A stretch of DNA of 64,000 nt from Microbacterium binotii (GTDB lineage Bacteria; Actinomycetota; Actinomycetes; Actinomycetales; Microbacteriaceae): contig NZ_CP090347.1 in NCBI RefSeq assembly GCF_021398715.1, positions 1,798,001 to 1,862,000 on the forward strand, written 5' to 3'. Positions 25,257 to 32,892 of the stretch are shown in pieces (position 1 is the stretch's first letter; every line of letters starts with the position of its first letter). Under the pieces are notes generated by a model. The model saw only the letters and a list, made by a program, of their open reading frames with translations. It did not search any database and was not told the DNA's origin. Made by a program: the position numbers and the translations under genes.

Positions 25257-25277
25257 CGCCTGTCTCGGCGACAGGCG
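25257..25277. other. small hairpin between the membrane gene and copC
   Basis: Arms CGCCTGTC and GACAGGCG pair perfectly over 8 bp with a 5-nt loop, in the 108-nt gap upstream of copC. It has no T-run. It may be an RNA-stability element or a partial terminator inside the operon. Confidence 0.4.
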
Positions 25278-25317
25278 GAAGCGCAGCACACGACGCAAGC
25301 GCGTCGCGACAGCGTGA

Positions 25318-25935
25318 TCAGACGGTGTGCAGTCGAGGTGGGCCGCGGCGGGCGATGTCTCGGAGGAAGAGTCTCTGACGGGGCGGACGCTGCCGTGCGC
25401 AGGCGACAGAGGGGAAGCGCGGAGCGTCGACGTCGACGTCCGCGACGACGAGCGCCAGGCGGATGCGGAGGCGCACGACCAGGGTGCGCGCCAGCTCGAT
25501 CAGGGCACGCACGCATCGTTCGCCGCGATGCAGCGCGAGGATCGTCACCACGGCGGCGGCGGCGTGACCGAGCCACATCGCCGGATCGCCGTGCAGGGCG
25601 TCGGTCATCCCGACGCTCGAGGTCTGCTGAACGCTGCCCATGCCGTGCATCGCGTGATGCTCCTGGCCCATCCCGGGCACTGCGAAGGATCCGAGGACGA
25701 AGAGCGTGTGAAAAAGAGCCTGGCTGAGCGCGACGGCGACCGACAGGCGCCACACCGAGAGGCGACGCCCCGTGAGGACCGTGCAGACGGCGAGCGACAG
25801 CACGAACGGGATCAGGATCCCGAGCCACCCCGGCACCGCTCCGCCGGCGCTCACGTGGGAGAGGAGGGCGATGAAGGTCGCCACGGCCGCAGACGTCGTC
25901 CCGCGCAAGAGGCGGGGCAGACGGGAACGGCGCAC
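25318..25935 (-). CDS. Met/His-rich integral membrane protein at the head of the copper operon
   Basis: A 205-residue protein with about four hydrophobic segments: TTSAAVATFIALLSHVSAGG, WLGILIPFVLSLAVC, RLSVAVALSQALFHTLFVLG, and MWLGHAAAAVVTILALH. The loop before the last helix is rich in Met and His (GMGQEHHAMHGMG), as in copper-binding membrane proteins. A basic C-terminal tail is cytoplasmic. I do not recognise a named family. Context (copC, PCuAC and DyP downstream on the same strand) suggests a metal-related role. It diverges from nothing; glnE ends 48 nt upstream on the same strand. Confidence 0.7.
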   Translation of the reverse strand: MRRSRLPRLLRGTTSAAVATFIALLSHVSAGGAVPGWLGILIPFVLSLAVCTVLTGRRLSVWRLSVAVALSQALFHTLFVLGSFAVPGMGQEHHAMHGMGSVQQTSSVGMTDALHGDPAMWLGHAAAAVVTILALHRGERCVRALIELARTLVVRLRIRLALVVADVDVDAPRFPSVACARQRPPRQRLFLRDIARRGPPRLHTV

Positions 25936-25983
25936 GACCCTATTGTTGCAGCCGGTGAGAGAGACCTCGTCCCACGCGGACCA

Positions 25984-28983
25984 TCAACCGTAGAACTGCT
26001 TCTCGAACACGCGTCGAGACAGGCGGGCCGCCCGCATCCAGTCCTCTTCGACCCGCGAGGCCGAACGCGGCGGATACTCCAGCAACCGTCCGATGCCGTC
26101 GAGGCGGCGCCGGTCGGCAGGCAGCACGTCGCTCGTCTGCGCCGACAGCAGGGTGTTGGCCGAGCGCAGACGACTGGCGAGTCGCCACGCCTCGTGCAGG
26201 CGCGGAACGGCGCTGTCCGGAAGCAGCCCCGCCTCCCCGGCGGTGCGCAGGGCGTCCGTGGTCGATGTCGTGCGCAGCGCCGGCACGGCGTGGGCGTGCT
26301 GCAACTGCAGCAGCTGCACGAGCCACTCCACGTCGCTGAGCCCGCCGGGACCGAGCTTGAGGTGGCGTGACGGATCGACGCCCTGCGGAAGCCGCTCGCT
26401 CTCCACACGCGCCTTGATGCGTTTGATCTCACGCACGCCCTGCGGGTCGGCGCGCGCGGGGTAGCGAACGCTGTCGGCCAGCGCCGTGAACGCGTCGATG
26501 AGTTTCACGCTGCCCGCGACGCCACGGGCACGCAGGAGGGCCTGGGCTTCCCACGACAGCGACCACCGACCGTAGTACTCCGCGTAGGACTCCAGCGACC
26601 GCACGAGTGGACCGTTGCGCCCCTCCGGGCGCAGATCCGCATCGAGGTCGAGCGGGACGCGGTGGTCTTCGGAATGGGTGCGCAGCCCCTGGACGAGCTT
26701 CAACGACAGTGCATGCGCGCGTTCCGGGTCGACGCCGTTCGCCCGATAGACGTACAGCACGTCCGCATCCGAGCCGAACCCGAGCTCACGCCCGCCGAAG
26801 CGTCCCATTGCGATGACCGAGAAGTCGAGTGCATCGTCTTCGGGCGGCACCACCTCACGACGCACGGCCCGCAGGGTGGCCTGGATCGTGACCTCGGTGA
26901 TCGTGCTGAGCGAATCGGCGAGCTCTTCGATCGTGAGCACGCCGAGGACAGCGGCCATCGCGGTGCGCAGCAGCTCACGTCGTCGCAGCGCGCGCACGAA
27001 CGGCATCGCGTCGTCGAGGCTGTCGTGCCGCGTCTGGATCGCGCGAGCCTCCGTCTGCAGGGCGACGCCGCTGCGCGGACGCAGGAGTTCGGGGTCGTCG
27101 AGCCAGGCCGCCGCTTCGGGGATCCACTCCATGAGCTCGCCGATGTAGCGGGAGCCCGACAGCACCCGGGTGAGGCTCTCGGCCGCCGCCGACGAGTCGC
27201 GCAGCAATCGCAGGAACCACGGGGTGTCCCCCAGCCGCTCGCTGATGCGGCGGAAGGCGAGCAGCCCGTAGTCCGGGTCGACCCCGTCTGCGAACCACCG
27301 GATCATGATCGGCATGAGGTGGCGCTGGATCGTGGCCTTGCGGCTGATCCCACTCGTCAGCGCCGCAATGTGCCGGAGCGCGCCCGCCGGATCCTGGAAG
27401 CCGATGGCCGCCAGACGGTCGTGCGCCTGCGCGGCGGACAAGGTGCGCTCGCCCTCCGGGAGGGCTGCGACGGCGGAGAGGAGCGGTCGGTAGAACAGGC
27501 GCACGTGGATGTCGCGCACCTCGCGTTTGACCCGCTCCCACTCTGCCGTGACTCCGGCGGCGCTGTCGGCGACGCCGCTCGCGCGCGCGAGCACACGGCG
27601 ATCGTCGTCCTTCTCCGGCATGAGGTGGGTGCGACGAAGACCACGCAGCTGCAGTCGGTGCTCGAGCACGCGCAGGAACCGATAGTCGCGGGCGAAGGCC
27701 GCGGCCTCGGCGCGCCCGATGTAGCCCTCCGCGACGAGCGCATCCAGCGCGTCCAGCGTGCCCCGCTGACGGATGCGGTCGTCGGTGAGCCCGTGCACGA
27801 GCTGCAGAAGCTGCACGGTGAATTCGATGTCGCGGATGCCGCCGGGGCCGAGCTTGATCTGCAGCGGCACCTCCTGCGCGGGGATGTGGTCGGTGACGCG
27901 CTCCCGCATGCGTTGCACGCTGTCGACGAAGTTCTCGCGGGCGGCGCTCGTCCAGACCTTCGGCTGCACAGCGGCGACGTACTCGCGACCGAGCTCCAGG
28001 TCGCCGGCGAGCGGCCGCGCCTTCAGGAGCGCCTGGAACTCCCAGCTGCCCGCCCAGCGGTCGTAGTAGGAGAGGTGGGACTCGAGGGTGCGTACGAGTG
28101 CGCCCTGCTTGCCCTCGGGTCGCAGGTTGGCGTCGACCTCCCACAGCGGAGGTTCGATCTCGATCCCCGAGATGCCCTGCATCGTCTGCACGGCGAGGCG
28201 CGTGGCGATGTCGATGAGGCGACTCGCGCCCCACTCCTCCTCGGCGCCGTCTGCGGCACCGCAGACGAAGATGACGTCGACGTCGCTCACGTAGTTCAGC
28301 TCGCGGGCGCCGGTCTTGCCCATTCCGATGATCGAGAGCCGCGTCGCTGCGACCTGTTCCCGAGGAAACAGGCCTCCGGGCCTTCCCTGCGAGATGCGGG
28401 TGCGGGCCACGCTCAGCGACGCCTCGAGCGCGGCGCCCGCCGCATCCGCGAGGGCCGCGGCGACCTCGGGCAGCACCTCGATCGCGTCCGGCGCTCGCAG
28501 GTCGAAGGCCGCGATGCGTGCCAGCAGCCTGCGGTAGCGCACACGCAGTGCGACCCAGGCGGACTCGTCCCCGGATGCGGCGAAGCCGTCCTGCGCCCCG
28601 ACGGACTCCTGCAGCTCTCGCTGCATCTCATCCGCGCGCGGCAGGATCTCCCCCGCCGTCGCGAGGTCTGCGAGTTCTTCGGGGTGACGCAGGTAGAACT
28701 CGCCGAAGCCTTCCGAGGCGCCGAGCAGCAGCCAGAACACCCGGCGCGCGTGCGGATCGCGCAGGGTCGCCGTCACCGCATCCGGGTTGCGGCGTGCGAT
28801 CCTGCTCGCGCTGCGCAGCGCGCCGTCGGGATCGGCGGCCCGCCCGAGATCGCTGATGACGTCGGAGCGACCGAGCGCCAGCAGCTCGACGAGCTCGTCG
28901 AACGCCTGCTCCGCCGCCTCGAGGTCGCCGAGTCCGAGCCGGACGAGGTCCGTTCGGCTCGAGGAGCGCTCCGTGCCGGCCAT
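25984..28983 (-). CDS. glnE: bifunctional glutamine synthetase adenylyltransferase / adenylyl-removing enzyme
   Basis: A 999-residue enzyme that adds AMP to, or removes it from, the regulatory tyrosine of GlnA. Two nucleotidyltransferase halves are visible. The N-terminal (removing) half has LNYVSDVDVIFVCG and GPGGIRDIEFTVQLLQL. The C-terminal (adding) half has ELGFGSDADVLYVYRANG, DLRPEGRNGPLVRSLESY and LGPGGLSDVEWLVQLLQL. The length is normal for the family. The gene starts 7 nt after glnA2, so the two form an operon. The target tyrosine is present in GlnA (Tyr402) but not in GlnA2. Confidence 0.95.
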   Translation of the reverse strand: MAGTERSSSRTDLVRLGLGDLEAAEQAFDELVELLALGRSDVISDLGRAADPDGALRSASRIARRNPDAVTATLRDPHARRVFWLLLGASEGFGEFYLRHPEELADLATAGEILPRADEMQRELQESVGAQDGFAASGDESAWVALRVRYRRLLARIAAFDLRAPDAIEVLPEVAAALADAAGAALEASLSVARTRISQGRPGGLFPREQVAATRLSIIGMGKTGARELNYVSDVDVIFVCGAADGAEEEWGASRLIDIATRLAVQTMQGISGIEIEPPLWEVDANLRPEGKQGALVRTLESHLSYYDRWAGSWEFQALLKARPLAGDLELGREYVAAVQPKVWTSAARENFVDSVQRMRERVTDHIPAQEVPLQIKLGPGGIRDIEFTVQLLQLVHGLTDDRIRQRGTLDALDALVAEGYIGRAEAAAFARDYRFLRVLEHRLQLRGLRRTHLMPEKDDDRRVLARASGVADSAAGVTAEWERVKREVRDIHVRLFYRPLLSAVAALPEGERTLSAAQAHDRLAAIGFQDPAGALRHIAALTSGISRKATIQRHLMPIMIRWFADGVDPDYGLLAFRRISERLGDTPWFLRLLRDSSAAAESLTRVLSGSRYIGELMEWIPEAAAWLDDPELLRPRSGVALQTEARAIQTRHDSLDDAMPFVRALRRRELLRTAMAAVLGVLTIEELADSLSTITEVTIQATLRAVRREVVPPEDDALDFSVIAMGRFGGRELGFGSDADVLYVYRANGVDPERAHALSLKLVQGLRTHSEDHRVPLDLDADLRPEGRNGPLVRSLESYAEYYGRWSLSWEAQALLRARGVAGSVKLIDAFTALADSVRYPARADPQGVREIKRIKARVESERLPQGVDPSRHLKLGPGGLSDVEWLVQLLQLQHAHAVPALRTTSTTDALRTAGEAGLLPDSAVPRLHEAWRLASRLRSANTLLSAQTSDVLPADRRRLDGIGRLLEYPPRSASRVEEDWMRAARLSRRVFEKQFYG

Positions 28984-28990
28984 GGCCGGC

Positions 28991-30328
28991 TCAGAGCATC
29001 TCGAGGTTGCTCTGCAGCTCGAAGGGCGTCACCTGCGAACGGTAGCCCGCCCACTCACGCCGCTTGTTGGCGAGCACGTAGGTGAAGACGGTCTCGCCCA
29101 GCGTCTCGGCGACGAGCTCCGACTCCTCCATGTACTGCAGCGCCTGATCGAGGCTCGCCGGAAGCGGTGCGTATCCGAGCGCGCGGCGCTCGGAATCGGT
29201 CAGCGACCACACGTTGTCCTCGGCCTCGGGGGGCAGCTCGTAGCCCTCCTCGATGCCCTTGAGACCCGCGGCCAGCATGAGCGCGTACGCGAGGTAGGGG
29301 TTGGCGGCCGAGTCGAGGGCACGGTACTCCACTCGCGAAGACCCGCCCTTGTTGGGCTTGTAGAGCGGCACGCGCACGAGCGCCGAGCGGTTGTTGTGAC
29401 CCCAGCTGATGAAGCTGGGTGCCTCGTCGCCGCCCCACAGGCGCTTGTACGAGTTGACGAACTGGTTCGTCACCGCCGAGATCTCGTTGGCGTGACGCAA
29501 CAGGCCGGCGATGAACTGGCGGCCGACCTTGGAGAGCTGGTACTGCGCACCCTCTTCGTAGAAGGCGTTGTGGTCCCCCTCGAAGAGCGACATGTGCGTG
29601 TGCATGCCGCTGCCGGGCTGCCCGCTGAGCGGCTTCGGCATGAACGTCGCGTAGACGCCCTGCTCGATCGCCACCTCCTTGATGACCGTGCGGAACGTCA
29701 TGATGTTGTCGGCCGTGGCCAGCGCGTCGGCGTAGCGCAGGTCGATCTCGTTCTGTCCCGGGCCGCCCTCGTGGTGGCTGAACTCGACCGAGATGCCGAG
29801 GTCCTCCAGCATCCGCACCGAGCGGCGGCGGAAGTCGTGGGCCGTTCCGCCCGGCACATTGTCGAAGTAGCCTGCGGAGTCGACCGGCTCGGGGCCGGCC
29901 GGACCGTAGGTCGAGGACTTCAGCAGGTAGAACTCGATCTCGGGATGCGTGTAGAACGTGAATCCGGCATCCGAGGCCTTCGCGAGCGTGCGCTTGAGGA
30001 CGTGACGAGGATCGGCGACCGCGGGCTGGCCGTCGGGGGTCGTGATGTCGCAGAACATGCGCGCGGTCGGGTCGATCTCACCGCGCCACGGCAGGATCTG
30101 GAAGGTCGTGGGATCCGGATGGGCGAGCAGGTCGGACTCGAAGGTGCGCGTGAGGCCCTCGATCGCGGAACCATCGAAACCGAGGCCCTCGGTGAAGGCT
30201 CCCTCGACCTCGGCGGGGGCGATCGCCACCGACTTCAGCGTTCCGATCACATCGGTGAACCAGAGTCGGATGAACTTGACGCCGCGCTCTTCGATCGTGC
30301 GCAGTACGAAATCGCGCTGCTTGTCCAT
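28991..30328 (-). CDS. glnA2: glutamine synthetase, GlnA2 type
   Basis: A 445-residue type I glutamine synthetase starting at the ATG 30328, with GGGAGG upstream. It has FDGSAIEGL, KPLSGQPGSGMHTHMSLF and NNRSALVRVPLYKP. At the place of the adenylylation loop it reads DNVWSLTDSERRALG, with Trp where GlnA has Tyr, so control by GlnE is not expected. It is shorter than GlnA1, as is usual for GlnA2. Paralogues of this kind in Streptomyces are linked to polyamine or other glutamate-derivative metabolism, but the substrate here is not known. It lies 7 nt before glnE. Confidence 0.9.
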   Translation of the reverse strand: MDKQRDFVLRTIEERGVKFIRLWFTDVIGTLKSVAIAPAEVEGAFTEGLGFDGSAIEGLTRTFESDLLAHPDPTTFQILPWRGEIDPTARMFCDITTPDGQPAVADPRHVLKRTLAKASDAGFTFYTHPEIEFYLLKSSTYGPAGPEPVDSAGYFDNVPGGTAHDFRRRSVRMLEDLGISVEFSHHEGGPGQNEIDLRYADALATADNIMTFRTVIKEVAIEQGVYATFMPKPLSGQPGSGMHTHMSLFEGDHNAFYEEGAQYQLSKVGRQFIAGLLRHANEISAVTNQFVNSYKRLWGGDEAPSFISWGHNNRSALVRVPLYKPNKGGSSRVEYRALDSAANPYLAYALMLAAGLKGIEEGYELPPEAEDNVWSLTDSERRALGYAPLPASLDQALQYMEESELVAETLGETVFTYVLANKRREWAGYRSQVTPFELQSNLEML

Positions 30329-30389
30329 GCTTTTCCTCCCGGCCCCGCGGGGCCCGATCACGTGGTGGGGGTGCGCTCGAAGCGGCGCG

Positions 30390-30575
30390 TCAGTCGTTCT
30401 CGAGGGCGTCGTCTGCCGCCCACTGCGCCGAGCGCTGCTTGATCAGTTCGGGGGCGTTCGCCGCTTCTTCGGCGGTGTCGAACGGGCCGGCGCGGTCGAT
30501 CGCCGGGGACTCGAAACCTCGCTCCACCTCGCCGGTGGTGAGGTTGTACCAGTACTTCTCGCTGTCTTCGCTCAC
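30390..30575 (-). CDS. small SPOR-like protein
   Basis: A 61-residue acidic protein: KYWYNLTTGEVERG, then PFDTAEEAANAPELI and a C-terminal ADDALEND tail. Close relatives in Microbacteriaceae have been labelled SPOR-domain protein or, wrongly, methionine aminopeptidase. The pattern of an aromatic strand followed by a DT(A/P)EEA helix does resemble a single SPOR-type repeat. There is no signal peptide, so it is cytosolic. Function is unknown. It lies 61 nt upstream of glnA2 on the same strand. Confidence 0.75.
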   Translation of the reverse strand: MSEDSEKYWYNLTTGEVERGFESPAIDRAGPFDTAEEAANAPELIKQRSAQWAADDALEND

Positions 30576-30631
30576 GGCTGACTCCTCATCGCTCTCGTGA
30601 CGATCCTACTGATCGCGACCCGTGTGCTGGA

Positions 30632-30637
30632 TAGGCT
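30632..30637 (+). promoter_or_regulatory. -10 box of a probable leaderless ppgK transcript
   Basis: TAGGCT lies 6 nt before the ppgK ATG at 30644, and no ribosome-binding site fits in the gap. This is one of the clearest leaderless arrangements in the window. Confidence 0.6.
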
Positions 30638-30643
30638 GAACCC

Positions 30644-31441
30644 ATGGCAGCACAGAAGTCTCGCGCGGTGGGTATCGACATCGGCGGAACCGGTATCAAG
30701 GGTGGAATCGTCGACCTCGAGAAGGGCGAGCTGATCAGCGACCGGATCAAGGTGTCCACACCTTCGGGCGCAGAGCCGAAGGACGTTCTTGATGCGGTGC
30801 GCAGCGTGCTCGACACGCTCGAGGTCGCGGACTCCGACTACCCGCTCGGCGTCGCCTTTCCGGCGATCGTGAAGAACGGTCGGACGCTGTCGGCCGCGAA
30901 CGTCTCCGACAAGTGGATCGACTTCCCCGCCGAGGAGTTCTTCGAGGAAGGTCTCGGCCGCGACATCCACTTCGCCAACGACGCGGATGTGGCCGGTGTC
31001 GCGGAGATGCGTTTCGGCGCCGCGAAGGGCGTCGACGGACTCACGATCCTCACAACGCTCGGCACGGGTATCGGCTCGGCCGTCATCTACAACAACGTCC
31101 TCATCCCCAACAGCGAGCTCGGCCACCTGCAGCGTGCGAAGCACGGCAAGGACGCCGAGGCGTACGCCGCGTACTCCGCGATGGAGCGCGACGAGCTGAG
31201 TTGGGAGGCGTGGGCCGAACGCCTGCAGTGGTACTACTCGCACGTCGAGTTCCTGTTCAGCCCCGACCTGTTCATCGTCGGCGGCGGCGTCTCGAAGCAC
31301 GCGGACAAGTTCCTGCACCTGCTCGATCTGCGCACCCCGATCGTGCCCGCGGTGCACCGCAACAATGCGGGGATCATCGGCGCGGCAGCGCTCTCGCTGG
31401 GCGTCGAGCCGGATCTCGAGGAGACCGTCACAGGTCAGTGA
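30644..31441 (+). CDS. ppgK: polyphosphate glucokinase
   Basis: A 265-residue ROK-family kinase that phosphorylates glucose with polyphosphate (often also ATP). It has the phosphate-binding GIDIGGTGIKGGIVD, the catalytic Asp in HFANDADVAGVAEM, TILTTLGTGIGSAVIY, and NSELGHLQ in place of the zinc motif seen in many ROK proteins. Length and sequence match actinobacterial PpgK well. It is expressed from a likely leaderless promoter. It ends 1 nt before the stop of the convergent PfpI-family gene. Confidence 0.93.
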   Translation: MAAQKSRAVGIDIGGTGIKGGIVDLEKGELISDRIKVSTPSGAEPKDVLDAVRSVLDTLEVADSDYPLGVAFPAIVKNGRTLSAANVSDKWIDFPAEEFFEEGLGRDIHFANDADVAGVAEMRFGAAKGVDGLTILTTLGTGIGSAVIYNNVLIPNSELGHLQRAKHGKDAEAYAAYSAMERDELSWEAWAERLQWYYSHVEFLFSPDLFIVGGGVSKHADKFLHLLDLRTPIVPAVHRNNAGIIGAAALSLGVEPDLEETVTGQ

Positions 31442-31442
31442 T

Positions 31443-32132
31443 TCACGCTCCGGCAAGCCGGGCAGCGGCGCGCTCGACGGTCTCCAGCCGAGTCGTTCTC
31501 GCCCATGCCGTCATCATGTCGACGTGAGCGGGATCGGCATCCGTCCCGTCGGGCGAACCGGCGTCGAACGGCGGTTGCGGGTCGTACTCCATCGCCAGTT
31601 GCACGGCCTGGGCGGTCGCGGCGTCGAAGACCTCCGCGGCGACCGTCAGAGCGAAATCGATCCCGCTGGTCACGCCGCCGCCGGTGATGACGTCGCCGTC
31701 GCGAACGACGCGCGCATGTTCCGGGATCACGCCGAGCACCTCCAGCATCGGGTGCGATGCCCAGTGCGTCGTTGCCCGTCGGCCCTGCAGCAGCCCTGCC
31801 GCACCCAAGACGAAGGAGCCCGTGCACACGCTCGTGACGTATCGCGCGTGACGGGCCTGCTCGCGGACGAAGTCGAGGGCCTCGCCGTCGTCCAAGAGGT
31901 CGAAGGCGCCCTGCCCGCCCGGAACCATGAGGACGTCCGCCTGGGGTGCGTCCGCGAACGACACCGTCGGCAGAATGGAGAACCCCGCGTCGGTCGCCAC
32001 CGGCTCGATCCGATGCCACGCGAGATGACTCACCGCGCCGGGCAGGCGCGAGAAGACCTCCGCGGGTCCGGTCAGATCGAGCTGTGTGACCGACGGGAAC
32101 AGCAAGGACACGAAGTGCACGGTGTCTGGCAT
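31443..32132 (-). CDS. DJ-1/PfpI family protein (isonitrile hydratase-like)
   Basis: A 229-residue class I GATase-fold protein. It has the FPSVTQLDLTGPAEVF start typical of the ThiJ/InhA subgroup, the nucleophile elbow with Cys in SVCTGSFVLGAAGLL, a following ATTHWASHP, and GGGVTSGIDFAL. InhA-like members hydrate isonitriles; others are transcription factor fragments or glyoxalases, so the substrate is uncertain. There is no HTH domain here. It stands alone and converges with ppgK. Confidence 0.85.
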   Translation of the reverse strand: MPDTVHFVSLLFPSVTQLDLTGPAEVFSRLPGAVSHLAWHRIEPVATDAGFSILPTVSFADAPQADVLMVPGGQGAFDLLDDGEALDFVREQARHARYVTSVCTGSFVLGAAGLLQGRRATTHWASHPMLEVLGVIPEHARVVRDGDVITGGGVTSGIDFALTVAAEVFDAATAQAVQLAMEYDPQPPFDAGSPDGTDADPAHVDMMTAWARTTRLETVERAAARLAGA

Positions 32133-32212
32133 GGCTTCGATGCTGGCCGAAACCCCGTCGCCTCGCGAGTCCTCGTCGTGTGATCAGCCCGTTGACATGC
32201 AAGACTCACCTG

Positions 32213-32500
32213 GTGGACGCCGCAACATCGCTGGAGCAGTCCCTCCGCGAGCTCAACACGCTGCTCGCCTCGGTCGGCGAGACGTTCTGGGCGCAGTGGG
32301 CGGCGCGCGCCGCCGATCGCATCGCCGCGGGCGGTGATCCCGGCGATGTGCGCGGTGTCTTCGGCGGGATGGGCAGCTTCAGCGATCTGATCATCCATCC
32401 GGCCAACGGGCACGCCATCACGGACGATCAGGTCGCCGCGGTGAACCGACGGCTCGACGAACTCCGCCAGAGGATCTACGCCCAGTCGCAGGCGGTCTAG
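32213..32500 (+). CDS. small conserved protein with FGGMGSFSDL motif
   Basis: About 95 residues from a GTG at 32213; an alternative GTG lies at 32180, and no ribosome-binding site decides between them. The sequence is helical at the start (SLEQSLRELNTLLASVG), followed by FWAQWAARAADRIAAGG and VFGGMGSFSDLIIHPANG. The GGMGSF motif recalls a small uncharacterised family, possibly DUF6966, but I cannot confirm this. A TTGACA hexamer at 32192-32197 lies within the region before the start. It lies immediately upstream of the oppositely transcribed RNase P RNA. Confidence 0.6.
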   Translation: MDAATSLEQSLRELNTLLASVGETFWAQWAARAADRIAAGGDPGDVRGVFGGMGSFSDLIIHPANGHAITDDQVAAVNRRLDELRQRIYAQSQAV

Positions 32501-32517
32501 GTCTGCGACGGGCGGGG

Positions 32518-32882
32518 CGAATGGGCCGGCCTGTACGCCGGGTTCTGTCCGGGGGCTTTCGCCCCGTGGACGGTCATCTCTCTCGGCGACACGTTGCCGT
32601 GCCGCTCCAGCGGCCTACCCGGGGACTCGGCGAGCCGCGTCATCATCCCCTGTCTGGCCTTGCTCCGGACGAGGTTTACCTTGCGGGTCGTGTCACCACG
32701 ACCCCGGTGGTCTCTTACACCACCCTTTCACCCTTACCCGGGCCGAAACCCGGGCGGTCTGCTCTCTGTGGCACTGTCTCGCGGATTGCTCCGGGTGGGT
32801 GTTACCCACCGCCCTGCCCTACGGAGCCCGGACGTTCCTCGGCGCGGTTTCCCGCGACGCGACCGTCCAGCCGACCCATTCG
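32518..32882 (-). ncRNA. rnpB: RNase P RNA, bacterial type A
   Basis: Read on the minus strand, the 5' part contains GAGGAACGTCCGGGCTC, the conserved P4 strand. Further on come GTAAGGGTGAAAGGGTGG and GTAAGAGACCACC. The 3' part holds ACAGAACCCGGCGTACAGG, the other conserved block. The ends CGAATGGGTCGGC (from 32882) and GCCGGCCCATTCG (to 32518) pair to form P1, which fixes both boundaries at about 365 nt. It is the catalytic RNA that removes 5' leaders from tRNA precursors. It follows the PolA-like gene by 10 nt. Confidence 0.95.
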
Positions 32883-32892
32883 CGTGTCGAGT

